In this document: positions 46,701 to 54,479 of the stretch, piece by piece
How positions within the stretch are numbered: the stretch's first letter is position 1
How the letters are laid out: every line of letters starts with the position of its first letter
NCBI RefSeq assembly: GCF_016863635.1
Contig: NZ_BOPG01000085.1
Location: 1 to 64,000 of the forward strand
Direction of reading: 5' to 3'
Source: Virgisporangium aurantiacum
GTDB lineage: Bacteria; Actinomycetota; Actinomycetes; Mycobacteriales; Micromonosporaceae
DNA: 64,000 nucleotides
Notes under the pieces: generated by a model
Told to the model about the DNA's origin: nothing
Seen by the model: only the letters and a program-made list of their open reading frames with translations
Databases searched by the model: none
Made by a program: the position numbers and the translations under genes

Positions 46701-47860
46701 CCGACATCCGGGAGGCGCCGTCGGGCGCGTTCATCGCGGGCCGGCTGTACGCGACGGGCGGCTGGGGCGCCGACGGCCAACCCGACCCGAAGACGGAGGT
46801 CTACGACCCGGACACGAACCTCTGGACTACGGCGGCGGCGAACCCGCGGCCCGCGGCCGGGTCCGGATCCGCGGTGCTGAACGGACGGCTCTTCGTGATC
46901 GGTGGGTGCGGCAAGCAGACCTGCGGCCGCACCGACGTGACCGTGTACGACCCGGTCAGCGACACCTGGTCGGCCGCGGCAGACTATCCGGAGCCGATCT
47001 CCTGGCAGTCGTGCGGCACGCTGGCCGGCAAGCTGTACTGCTCCGGCGGTCTGAACTCCGACGCGGCGGTGACGCACACCTACGTCTACGACCCCACGAC
47101 GAACGCATGGTCGGCGCGCGCCCCGATGCCGGCCGACCTGTGGGGCTCGGCGCACACCACGGCCGGCGGCCGGTTGCTGGTCTCCGGCGGAGCCGTCAAC
47201 AACAGCGTGTCGGTCACCAACCAGGGCTACGCCTACGACCCGGCGACCGACACGTGGACGAGCCTGCCCAACTCGAACGACGCGCTCTACCGGGGTGGCA
47301 GCGCCTGCGGCCTGTACCGGATCGGTGGGGTTCCGGCCGGACTGTTCATGCCGCCGGTGGCCCGGTCGGAGGTGCTGCCCGGGTTCACCGACTGCGCCTC
47401 GGTGGCCGACGTGCCGTGGTTGTCGGAGAGCGTCGACCGGGTGACCCTGCCGCCCGGTGGGCACGCGACGGTGACCCTGACGTTGTCCGCTCCGCAGACC
47501 CAGCCGGCCACCTACACCGCATCGCTGGTGCTGAACAACGACACGCCCTACCCGGCGCCGCTGATCGACGTGACCATGACGGTGACACCGCCGAAGACGT
47601 GGGGCCAGATCACCGGCACGGTGACCGCCACTGACGGCAAACCGGTCGCCGGCGCCACCGTGCAGATCGAGACGTGGGCGGCGAGCTACACGTTGAGGAC
47701 CGACAAAACCGGCCGGTATTCGCTGTGGCTGGATGTCCGCAACAACCCGCTCCAGGTCATCGTGGCCCGGGACGGCTACCAGCCGCAGGTCCGAACTGTG
47801 AAGATCGCGAAGGGGAAGACGACCACGTCGGACTTCGTCCTGAAGCCGGCGCCGGTGTAG
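43757..47860 (+). CDS. Secreted sedolisin-type (S53) serine peptidase fused to Kelch and beta-sandwich domains
   Basis: About 1367 residues. GGGAGGA precedes the ATGs at 43757 and 43760; the ATG at 43739 is also possible. After a Sec signal the S53 catalytic domain shows Glu151 and Asp155 (AAEISLDLD), the oxyanion Asp237 (ASAGDSAYG) and the nucleophile Ser341 (FGGTSVSAP). Sedolisins normally carry a 150-200-residue prodomain; here only about 55 residues lie between signal and catalytic fold. Downstream are two carboxypeptidase-regulatory-like sandwiches, a MAM/CUB-like beta domain (about 600-760), another sandwich, a six-bladed Kelch propeller (about 925-1205; VYDPVSDTWSAAADYP) and a final regulatory-like domain. 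The family cleaves proteins at acid pH outside the cell. Confidence 0.9.
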   Translation: MMHTRTRMTIAVAAAAVVTLWNLPVPALAEPAGPAAQAEAVCGTPQKGHATCFALRRLDVGGARGVQAAAPPDGYGPADLRSAYGLPAGGGAGRTVAVVAAYDNPNAESDLAVYRAQFGLPECVSATGCFRKVDQRGGTSYPNRDSRWAAEISLDLDMVSAVAPLAHIVLVEADSDSFDDLAAAVDQAVAQGAQVVSNSYGTDYFEVPGSGEEQSLTDTLDAHYNHPGVAIVASAGDSAYGVTYPAASPHVTAVGGTSLARDGSTRGFSESVWYWNVNGVFNGTGSGCSLYQPKPAFQKDTGCAKRTVADVAAVADPATAVAVYDTYGVDGQGWRLFGGTSVSAPIIAGVYAVAGAPVAGTYPNAYPYTHPEALNDVTSGANTKGGCEPTYLCTAGTGYDGPSGLGTPAGPAAFAMGPHGTLTGTVTDRATGTPVTGAAVGAGDYSTTTDAAGRYTLVLPAGTYDVTVDAYGFVRSRASGTTVADGATLTTDIALDGLPRSTISGTVTDGSGHGWPLYAKITVDGVPGGPVFSDPYTGRYSLTLPEGVAYTARVTAVYPGYAPVDLHVQLGTDDLHRDVPVPIDVAGCNAPGYTVHYAGSLEAFDTTTTPPGWTVTNATPAGGWQFDDPRPLGNRTGGSGHFAVVDSVALGTANREDTILTSPVTDLSDVDAPTLSFDTAFRPWFGTSTVDVDVSADGGTTWANVWHEDERELVGPAHVDVPLPTAAAVVVRFHYNGGFVTWWQVDNVRMGRRTCDKVGGGLVVGRVTDANTGGGLIGATVSAGPSSTSSTVDGFYWMFSSAGRTAFTTTRRTYSPVTRTLDVAADGATRGDVALPAGRVTASGNISRTVAWGSSTTAKVTVTNTGTAPATVSIVEQPGRVEALTGGGAAPNVVKAPVTALSLAAAARAGAARAPAAPADVTPSAAPWTSIADYPTPVQGSLVDVFGGKVYSAYGWTGSAVVADLYVYDPNTGAWTSQGRAADIREAPSGAFIAGRLYATGGWGADGQPDPKTEVYDPDTNLWTTAAANPRPAAGSGSAVLNGRLFVIGGCGKQTCGRTDVTVYDPVSDTWSAAADYPEPISWQSCGTLAGKLYCSGGLNSDAAVTHTYVYDPTTNAWSARAPMPADLWGSAHTTAGGRLLVSGGAVNNSVSVTNQGYAYDPATDTWTSLPNSNDALYRGGSACGLYRIGGVPAGLFMPPVARSEVLPGFTDCASVADVPWLSESVDRVTLPPGGHATVTLTLSAPQTQPATYTASLVLNNDTPYPAPLIDVTMTVTPPKTWGQITGTVTATDGKPVAGATVQIETWAASYTLRTDKTGRYSLWLDVRNNPLQVIVARDGYQPQVRTVKIAKGKTTTSDFVLKPAPV

Positions 47861-47880
47861 CCGCGTCCCGACGGAAAGAC

Positions 47881-47912
47881 GGCGCCTGGCGGTGGTCACA
47901 CCGCCGGGCGCC
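47881..47912. terminator. Strong terminator after the protease gene
   Basis: GGCGCCTGGCGGTG pairs with CACCGCCGGGCGCC: a 14-bp stem with one G-T pair and a GTCA tetraloop, 20 bases after the stop codon. Confidence 0.75.
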
Positions 47913-47997
47913 GGCTGCAATCAGCCGCGGACCGAGACAGGCCCGGCGAGGCTCTCCGCCGGGACCGGCGGCCGTCCTTCCGATACGATCGGTGTCG

Positions 47998-49176
47998 ATG
48001 GGTCGGGCCGATTGGAAGATCGCAAACCCCGCAGGCGGCGCTGGTGCGGCGTCCGCCGAGGAACGGGCCAACCGGTTCATTCTGCTGCTATTAGGGCTAC
48101 AGCGACTGAGCTACCTGATTCCGACGGTGTTCAGCATCGCTTCGACCGAGTTCCACAATGGCGCGCTGAATGCGGCACTCGTCGCCGTCACCGTCGGGTG
48201 GAACATGTTTCTCGTCGTCCAGGTCCGCCGCCGCGGATGGTTCCCGGCGCCGCTGGTGTGGATCGACGTGTTGTGGACGGCGACGTTGATTTTCGCGGTG
48301 ACCGCGAACCTCCCGAGCGAGGCCGAATACGACTCGCTGAACTGGTCCGGGCGGCTGGGGCAGGCCGCGGCGGCGCTGGCGGGGGCTGCCTTCGAACGGC
48401 TCGGGTCTGCCGTGGCCGCCGTGCTGGTGCTGTTGACCGCGCACACGGTGTCGATCGCGCTGCAGGCGTCGGACGCGGGTGAACTGCCTGCGAAACTGGC
48501 GGGCTGCCTCAACGGAATCATCTGGTTCGCCGTCATCATCCGCTTCGCACGGCGGTACCTGCGCAAACAGGGCCGTCGGCTGGACGAGTTGACGGCCGCC
48601 CAGGTCGTCGCCGACTCCCACCGGGCCGCGCAACAGGCCCGGCTGGCCCATCACCGGGCCCTCCACGACACCGTCCTCACCACGCTGGTCGCCGTGTCAC
48701 GCGGTGGTTTGGATCACCGTACTGAGCAGGTCCGCGACCGGTGCGCGCGCGACGCGGAGTACATCCGCCAGCTGCTGCAGGCCGACACCCCGACGGTGGG
48801 CACCCTCGCGGAGAAGCTGAACGAGGTCATCTCCGGCGCGCGTGAGCTGGGGCTTTACGTGCACGTCCGGGTCGAACCTGTGGACGGGCTCGACCCGGAC
48901 GTGGTGCAGGCATTTGGCGGGGCCGCCCGCGAGGCCCTGAACAACGTACACAAACACGCCGGTACGGAGGTGGCGTGGCTGACGGCAACGCGCGTCGACG
49001 GTGTCGTGGTGGTGCGGATCGTCGACCGCGGGTGCGGCTTCGAACCCGGTTCCGTACGGCCCGGACAAGGACTGGCCGGGTCGATCCGGGACCGGATGGC
49101 CGACGTGGCCGGCGCGGCGCGGATCACCAGCGAGCCCGGCGACGGTACCTGCGTGGAGCTCACGTGGCCCGCATGA
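47998..49176 (+). CDS. NarL-type sensor histidine kinase
   Basis: A 392-residue protein starting at the ATG at 47998. About six membrane helices (20-200) form the sensor. A dimerisation helix with the phospho-acceptor follows (RLAHHRALHDTVLTTLVAVS; the His before DT is the expected site, as in HisKA_3). The ATPase domain has an N box (EALNNVHKHAG) and a G box (DRGCGFEP, GQGLAGSIRDRM). It should autophosphorylate and hand the phosphate to the coupled response regulator. Stop and start overlap by ATGA. The signal is unknown. Confidence 0.92.
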   Translation: MGRADWKIANPAGGAGAASAEERANRFILLLLGLQRLSYLIPTVFSIASTEFHNGALNAALVAVTVGWNMFLVVQVRRRGWFPAPLVWIDVLWTATLIFAVTANLPSEAEYDSLNWSGRLGQAAAALAGAAFERLGSAVAAVLVLLTAHTVSIALQASDAGELPAKLAGCLNGIIWFAVIIRFARRYLRKQGRRLDELTAAQVVADSHRAAQQARLAHHRALHDTVLTTLVAVSRGGLDHRTEQVRDRCARDAEYIRQLLQADTPTVGTLAEKLNEVISGARELGLYVHVRVEPVDGLDPDVVQAFGGAAREALNNVHKHAGTEVAWLTATRVDGVVVVRIVDRGCGFEPGSVRPGQGLAGSIRDRMADVAGAARITSEPGDGTCVELTWPA

Positions 49177-49805
49177 GCCAGGGGATCCGCGTCGCCGCTG
49201 TGGATGACGACCGCATGCTGCTGGACGGGCTGGGCACATGGCTCGCACAGACCGGCGATATCGCGCTGACAGTCGCCGCGGCCACCGTCGACGAGCTGCT
49301 CGGCGACCCGCGCGACGGTATCGATCTGGTCCTGCTCGATCTGGTCCTGCGCGACGGGTCTGACCCTGTGGACAATGTCCGCCGGTTGATCGCTGCGGAC
49401 CATCGGGTACTTGTCCTCAGCGTGTGGTCCAGGCCGCATGAGATCGCGGCGGCATTCGCGGCCGGCGCGTCGGGTTACGTGACGAAGGACCACGACCTGG
49501 CCACGCTGGCATCTGTCATCCGCACGGCGGCGGGCGGCGAGACGGTCTACACGCCCCCGCTGGCGATGGCCTTCCTGGAGGACCCACGGCCCGACCGCCC
49601 GCGACTGTCCACAAGGGAGCGGGAGATCCTGCTCGCCTACGCGTCCGGGATGACGCTGACCACGGCCGCGCGGCACGTCGGTGTCCGGCCGGATACCGCG
49701 AAGACGTATCTGGACCGGGTGAAGGCGAAGTATCTGGAGCGTGGCCGGCCGACGTACACGAAACTGGATCTCGCGGACCGGGTCCGCGAGGACGGGATCC
49801 ACTGA
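49173..49805 (+). CDS. NarL/LuxR-type response regulator
   Basis: A 210-residue protein with a receiver domain (VAAVDDDRMLLDGL; phospho-acceptor Asp in DLVLLDLVLRDGS; Lys in GYVTKDHD) and a C-terminal LuxR-type helix-turn-helix (LSTREREILLAYASGMTLTT, then AARHVGVRPDTAKTYLDRVK). It is translationally coupled to the kinase by ATGA. A bidirectional stem-loop overlaps its stop codon. Targets are not visible from sequence; the adjacent protease operon or secreted-protein genes are candidates. Confidence 0.93.
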   Translation: MSQGIRVAAVDDDRMLLDGLGTWLAQTGDIALTVAAATVDELLGDPRDGIDLVLLDLVLRDGSDPVDNVRRLIAADHRVLVLSVWSRPHEIAAAFAAGASGYVTKDHDLATLASVIRTAAGGETVYTPPLAMAFLEDPRPDRPRLSTREREILLAYASGMTLTTAARHVGVRPDTAKTYLDRVKAKYLERGRPTYTKLDLADRVREDGIH

Positions 49806-49833
49806 TCGCGGACCGCCGCCGGCCCGCGATCAG
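49802..49833. terminator. Bidirectional terminator between convergent genes
   Basis: CTGATCGCGG with CCGCGATCAG: a perfect 10-bp stem that begins within the response-regulator stop codon. The opposing gene ends 10 bases further on. Confidence 0.7.
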
Positions 49834-49843
49834 GGTTCGGGAG

Positions 49844-50431
49844 TCAGCCGATCCGCAGCTGCCAACCCTGGGTGTTCGTCGGCGCGGTGGCGTGGAGTAC
49901 CTCGTATCCCATGGTGTCCGCCCACACCCAGCATCCGCCCGGACTCGTGTGGAGCTTGATGACCCAGTAGGCGTTGAAATAGACGTCGTAGGCGTCGACC
50001 CCGTAGTCCCCGATCACCCGCTGGTGCGGGGGCACCGTCGCCTGGGCGTTCACTCCGATCGCCGTCGTAGTGCTCGACGTGATGGTACTGCTGACGTTGA
50101 CGTTGAGGAAACCGAACAGGTTCGGGATCGAGATTCCGGCCGTGGCCGAGACCGTGAATGTCCGCGACGTCGTCGACGTGAACGTGGCGGTCACCGGGGT
50201 GTCCAGGTTGTTGGCGACGATCAGTGATTCAGAGGTCAGGAAGCTGGGCGACGAGCTGGCCACGCTCAGCGGCTTCGCGGACCATCCGACGGTGGCCCAG
50301 CTCGGGCATGGGATCTGCACGGTGTCGCGGGCGAGGGCCGGAGCACCGGTCACGACCAGGCTCCCCGCCGTGACCAGGGCCAGGAGCAGGGACGAGGCGA
50401 GCAGGCGGCGACGTGTGTGCGATGTGGACAT
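49844..50431 (-). CDS. Secreted aerolysin-like beta-hairpin protein
   Basis: A 195-residue protein from the ATG at 50431, which has a GGAGGGAGA site; the longer frame to 50467 is unlikely. A signal peptide ends near ALA. The mature part has a middle region of alternating Ser/Thr and hydrophobic residues (TATFTSTTSRTFTVSATAGI, SSTITSSTTTAIGVNAQATV, PPHQRVIGDYGVDAY). This is the pattern of the amphipathic pore-forming hairpin and its flanking strands in the aerolysin/ETX-MTX2 fold. A short Cys-Trp tail follows. It may be a small pore-forming or surface-binding protein. The fold is inferred from composition only. Confidence 0.7.
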   Translation of the reverse strand: MSTSHTRRRLLASSLLLALVTAGSLVVTGAPALARDTVQIPCPSWATVGWSAKPLSVASSSPSFLTSESLIVANNLDTPVTATFTSTTSRTFTVSATAGISIPNLFGFLNVNVSSTITSSTTTAIGVNAQATVPPHQRVIGDYGVDAYDVYFNAYWVIKLHTSPGGCWVWADTMGYEVLHATAPTNTQGWQLRIG

Positions 50432-50563
50432 GAGTCTCCCTCCGAGGGGGGAATCGAGATTCGCCACTGATGTGCGACGAGCCCGACGCTATCCACGACT
50501 GTCAGGGCTGACATGTCGGACGTTAGGGGGACGCGCGAGCCGCCGCACGCCGTCATCGAACCG

Positions 50564-50605
50564 GGGGCGTGCCGGCCGGAAACGAGCATCCGACCGGCAC
50601 GCCCC
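50564..50605. terminator. Stem-loop downstream of the secreted Pro-rich protein
   Basis: GGGGCGTGCCGGCCGG pairs with CCGACCGGCACGCCCC over 16 bp with one mismatch and a 10-base loop. It lies 35 bases beyond the stop of the minus-strand gene ending at 50640. Confidence 0.7.
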
Positions 50606-50639
50606 GACATTCCGGCACGCCACGGGCACACCGGAACGG

Positions 50640-51581
50640 TCAGATCAGGATCTCGTCGTCGCTCACCACCAGCACGCACGAGTCGCTCGCGCTCGGATCG
50701 ACAGGCGTCGTCGAGGTCGGGTCGGGCGCCTGGGTCCAGGTCGGTTGCGGTTCAGGGCCGGGTGGACCGCTCACCGTCGGCGAGACCGTCGCCGAACCCG
50801 TCGGTGGCACCGTCGGCTCCGGATCAGGCACCGAGGTCGGGGCCAGCCGTTCGGCGGGTTCGTTCTTGTTGTTGTTCTTCTTCTGCGCCTTCGCCGGGAT
50901 GAAGGCGCCGATCATTCCGCTCTTCTCGTCGAATTTGGGCAGGCTCATCCAGATGAACTCGCCCGGCTTCAGTGGCTTGGCGAACGTGACCACCAGTTTC
51001 GAGCCACACGGGCCGCCCTTTTCGACCGTGAACGTGAGACCGTCGGCGGCGGGTGGCGTTACAAATGTGTCGCCCTTGTTCTGCGACGAGAACTCGATCG
51101 CCACGATGTTGACGGCCGACCCGTTGCCCACCAGCGATCCCTGCGTGAACGCCCGCGACCGGAACGTGAACCAGTCATTGTCCGGATCCCGGATCTCGTC
51201 CGATCCCGTCCACTTGTCGGCCGCGGGGTTCCCGGACCGTCCGATGGAATGCTTCGCCGGATCGACTCCGACCGTGCCGGTCTCCGGCCCGTTCGGCGTG
51301 CCGTCCGTGTCCCCCTTCTTCCCGATGTTGATCCCGCGCGGGTAGGCCTTGGTGAACGGGCCGGCGCCCTGTCCGGTCACCACCCGGGTCTCGTCACCGA
51401 CCTTGGCTGGGTCGAACGGGAGCGTCACACCCGGAACGTCGACCCGTTGGAACTTCCACTCCTTGCCGTGCTCGGCGGCAATCGCCGCCGGGGTCTGCAC
51501 CGCCGCGCCGACCGCGACCAGTCCGGCCACCGCCGCCGTGGCACCCGCCCACCGCCACGCACGCCCTCGTTGTCGAACCAC
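50640..51581 (-). CDS. Secreted hypothetical protein with Pro/Thr-rich C-terminus
   Basis: A 313-residue protein; the GTG at 51581 has GGAGG five bases upstream. A Sec signal (RWAGATAAVAGLVAVGAAVQ, ending AIAA) is followed by a beta-rich region of about 200 residues. Then comes a short Lys/Asn cluster (KKNNNKNE) and a Pro/Thr/Ser tail (EPTVPPTGSATVSPTVS), which looks like a cell-wall-spanning stalk, ending in CVLVVSDDEILI. There is no sortase LPxTG. It is likely an extracellular or wall-associated protein. Family not recognised. Confidence 0.75.
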   Translation of the reverse strand: MVRQRGRAWRWAGATAAVAGLVAVGAAVQTPAAIAAEHGKEWKFQRVDVPGVTLPFDPAKVGDETRVVTGQGAGPFTKAYPRGINIGKKGDTDGTPNGPETGTVGVDPAKHSIGRSGNPAADKWTGSDEIRDPDNDWFTFRSRAFTQGSLVGNGSAVNIVAIEFSSQNKGDTFVTPPAADGLTFTVEKGGPCGSKLVVTFAKPLKPGEFIWMSLPKFDEKSGMIGAFIPAKAQKKNNNKNEPAERLAPTSVPDPEPTVPPTGSATVSPTVSGPPGPEPQPTWTQAPDPTSTTPVDPSASDSCVLVVSDDEILI

Positions 51582-51755
51582 GCTTCCTCCAATCACCGTC
51601 CTGCCCCGTCTTTCGAGCGCGGCCGGCGTCAGGACGGCGGGCGGACGGCCGGAAAGACATACCCCAACGGCGATACGGTCCGGGCGTTCCGCCGATACCG
51701 CTATCCGCGGTTGTGGCGACTGACCTGGCGAATCGATGAGCTTTAACATGGCCGC

Positions 51756-52253
51756 ATGCGCCTGGAGCCTTACGCTGAAGCCGACTTGGAGCTGACCGAG
51801 GCGCTCGACGGCGATCCGGAGGTCATGCGCGATCTCGGCGGCGCGGTGCCGGCCGACCGACTGCTCGCGGTTCACCAGATGCGGTTGGACCCGCCGTTCG
51901 GAGACCGGTATTTCACGGCTTACCCGGCGGGTTCTGACCGGCCGTTTGGCCTGGTCGGGCTTTGGCACACCGACTGGGAGGGTGGGACGGTCCCTGAAGC
52001 CGGTGTGCTCGTGCGCCGGCAGTACCTGGGCACCGGCCTCGGGGTCCGCGCGTTGCGGGCGCTCTTCTCCCTGCTGGCGGCGGAGGGGATGACTGAGCCG
52101 GTACACGCGTTCATCGCGGTCGACAATGCCGCGTCCAACACGCTGGCCCGGCGGATGGGGTTCACGTTGCTGGGCGAGTGTGACGTCTCGTACGAGGGTC
52201 GCCCGCTGCGCAGCAACCACTGGACGATCCGGCTGGGCTCATCCGGTTCGTAG
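51756..52253 (+). CDS. GNAT-family N-acetyltransferase
   Basis: A 165-residue protein of the RimJ/RimL-like GNAT group. It has the strand EAGVLVRRQYLGTGLGVRAL, in which Gln/Arg-x-x-Gly-x-Gly binds acetyl-CoA, and the NAASNTLARRMGF helix found in ribosomal-protein-type acetyltransferases. It transfers an acetyl group to an amine; the substrate is unknown. The final 15 bases overlap the end of the convergent PLP-enzyme gene. Confidence 0.88.
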   Translation: MRLEPYAEADLELTEALDGDPEVMRDLGGAVPADRLLAVHQMRLDPPFGDRYFTAYPAGSDRPFGLVGLWHTDWEGGTVPEAGVLVRRQYLGTGLGVRALRALFSLLAAEGMTEPVHAFIAVDNAASNTLARRMGFTLLGECDVSYEGRPLRSNHWTIRLGSSGS

Positions 52254-53492
52254 CACCGGCCCGCCCGGGTCGTACCCGGCGATCAGCCAGCTGAGGGTGT
52301 CGAGCAGCGCGTCGACCTGCGCGTCGGAGTTGGCGGCGGTGACCTGCACCCGGAAGCCGACCTCGGTGCGGGGAACGCCGGGGTACGGCGCGAGCGTGGT
52401 GTAGATCCCGCGGTCCAGTAGTGCCGTGCCGACGTCGACCAGGCGGTCCGGGTCGGCCAACGGCACCTCGATCAGCGGGAAGCCGGAGGTGTTCGCGGTC
52501 GGCACGCCGAGGTGGCGGAGGTGGTCGAGCACGCGTGCGGTCCGGCGGTAGAGGTCGGCGCGGATGGCGTCGCCCCGGGCCGCGTTCACGTCCAATCCGG
52601 CCAGCACGGTCGCCAGCGCGGCGGTAGGCACGGGGCCGGAGTACAGGTACGGCTGGGCTTCCAGCTTGAGCCGCCGCTTGAGAGCCGGCTCGCAGGCGAC
52701 GAACGCCAGCAGCGAGGAGTACGCCTTCGAGCAGCCCCCGACGAGCACGATCCCGTCGTACGTCTCGCCGAAGTGCCGCACGACCCCGTTGCCCCGAACG
52801 CCGTACGGCGAGGACTCGTCCGGCCGGCGCTCGCCGAACACGCCGAAGCCGTGCGCGTCGTCGATGTACAGCAGCGCGTCGTACGTCCGGCAGACCTCGG
52901 CGACCGCGCGGACGTCGGGCGGGTTGCCGGTCATGCTGTTGACGCCGTCCATGCATACCAGCCGCGGTCCCCGGCCGGGGGCGGTCCGGAGCAGGTCGGC
53001 GAGCTGGTCGGTGTCGCCGGAGCGGAACCGGTGCACGGTCGCACCGCGGGCGCGGGCGTGGACGGTCCCGTCGTAGATGGTGCGGTGTGCCCTGCTGTCG
53101 AGGAAGATCGTGCCGTCGCCCGCCAGGGCCGGGATGACCGACAGGTGCGTCTGGCTGATCGTCGGCAGGGCGAGCACGTCCGGTGCGCCGAGCAGGTCGG
53201 CCAGCCGCTCCTCGACCGTCGGGTACAGCCGCGGGCTGCCCAGCATCCGCGACCAGCTGGCGTGCGTGCCCCATTGGTGTACCTGACCGACGATCGCCTG
53301 CTGGATCTCGGGATCGAGGTCGAAGCCGAGGTAATTGCAGGACGCGAAGTCGACCAGCCATCGATCGCCGATGCGGATCCGGCGGCCGTCGACCTCGTCT
53401 ATCACCTGGTCCCACAGCCCGGCCTCGTACAGCGCCTCGACGCTGCCCGGCTCGGCGCAGGTAGCGGGGCCCGAGAGATCGAACGTGGTCAT
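52239..53492 (-). CDS. Alpha-oxoamine-synthase-like PLP enzyme (aminotransferase class I/II)
   Basis: A 417-residue fold-type I PLP enzyme resembling 8-amino-7-oxononanoate synthase and 2-amino-3-ketobutyrate CoA ligase. It has DFASCNYLGFDLDPEI at the N-terminus, DGVNSMTGNPPDVRAVAEVC, IDDAHGFGVFGERRP binding the PLP nitrogen, and GGCSKAYSS, in which Lys256 should form the Schiff base (usual motif T/S-x-x-K). The first motif residue is changed to Cys-Ser, so the substrate may differ from classical KAPA synthases. It probably condenses an amino acid with an acyl thioester. No biotin or natural-product genes are adjacent. Confidence 0.88.
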   Translation of the reverse strand: MTTFDLSGPATCAEPGSVEALYEAGLWDQVIDEVDGRRIRIGDRWLVDFASCNYLGFDLDPEIQQAIVGQVHQWGTHASWSRMLGSPRLYPTVEERLADLLGAPDVLALPTISQTHLSVIPALAGDGTIFLDSRAHRTIYDGTVHARARGATVHRFRSGDTDQLADLLRTAPGRGPRLVCMDGVNSMTGNPPDVRAVAEVCRTYDALLYIDDAHGFGVFGERRPDESSPYGVRGNGVVRHFGETYDGIVLVGGCSKAYSSLLAFVACEPALKRRLKLEAQPYLYSGPVPTAALATVLAGLDVNAARGDAIRADLYRRTARVLDHLRHLGVPTANTSGFPLIEVPLADPDRLVDVGTALLDRGIYTTLAPYPGVPRTEVGFRVQVTAANSDAQVDALLDTLSWLIAGYDPGGPVLRTG

Positions 53493-53527
53493 AGATCGAC
53501 CGTAACCGCTGCCAACGCTGCCGGCAC

Positions 53528-54280
53528 TTACAGCGCGTGCGTCACCCAGATGTTGGGCTCGACGTACATCGCCATGTCGTGGTCGGTGTCACAGAGTACC
53601 GGGACGAGTGCGCCGGGTACCCGAACCGGGCCGGACTCATCGAACGGGAGCCCGGTCCACCGACGCCAGCGGTCCAGCGGGGCGGTGATCGTCATCGAGT
53701 GTGGCGCCACCCCGACGATCGTGCCACCGGCCTGTGCGTGCAGCCGCAGCCACGGGTCGACCGGCAGGCCATCCGGGCGGCGCCACGCGATGTACTCGGC
53801 CATCGGGACGTCGGGATGCTCGTGCTTGCGCGTCGGCCGGACCGGTACGGCCAGAACCGCATGGCCCAACGCGGCGGCGTTGCGACCGGCCGCGGCGAGC
53901 AGAGCCTCGGACAGCCCGGTGCCGCGCAGGCCGGGCGCGACGGTGGCGAACAGCGCCGCCACCAGCGGACCTCGCCGGCCGGCCAGGGCGTCCGCGGCGG
54001 CGACGAGCAGGACCGCGTCGTAGCCCCCGGGCGGCAGGTCGCCCTCCGGGGGCGGCGTGTACGGCAGCGTGGAGATCAACCCGGCCGGCGCACCGCCGGC
54101 CCGCTCGACGGCCACGAGCGTGTACTCCGGCAACCGGTCGACGAGACTGCGGAACAGCGTCACCGATACCGGGTCGTGGTAGAGGAACGGGGCGGCGGTG
54201 TCGTCGGTGAACTCGTCGAGCCGGGCGAGCAGGTCAGGCCGCTCGGCGAACGAGAAGATGTCGACGTCCGGTTGATCCAT
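53528..54280 (-). CDS. GNAT-like acetyltransferase
   Basis: About 250 residues from the ATG at 54280 with AAAGG upstream; the longer frame reads into Arg/Thr-rich sequence. A GNAT-like core is visible: AAFATVAPGLRGTGLSEALLAAAGRNAAALG, in which the RGTGLS loop would hold the CoA pyrophosphate, with the substrate lobe PMAEYIAWRRPDGLPVDPW. It lies 35 bases downstream of the PLP-enzyme start on the same strand, so the two probably share a transcript, and it may acylate that enzyme's product. Confidence 0.8.
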   Translation of the reverse strand: MDQPDVDIFSFAERPDLLARLDEFTDDTAAPFLYHDPVSVTLFRSLVDRLPEYTLVAVERAGGAPAGLISTLPYTPPPEGDLPPGGYDAVLLVAAADALAGRRGPLVAALFATVAPGLRGTGLSEALLAAAGRNAAALGHAVLAVPVRPTRKHEHPDVPMAEYIAWRRPDGLPVDPWLRLHAQAGGTIVGVAPHSMTITAPLDRWRRWTGLPFDESGPVRVPGALVPVLCDTDHDMAMYVEPNIWVTHAL

Positions 54281-54479
54281 ACCACACCTTTCACACGGGA
54301 ACGGACACCCTGTCACAGTCCACCCGTTCGGACCACCCGCGGCGGGGAGTCCGGCGGCAAAACTGTTCACCGTGCGGATCTGTCGGCCGATTGGGGGTCG
54401 GATGCTCCACCGGGCAAACGGTCCCGCGGTCGTCGCGGGCGGCCGTTGCTGCCCGGACAGGTCCGTTCGGAGGAGAGAC

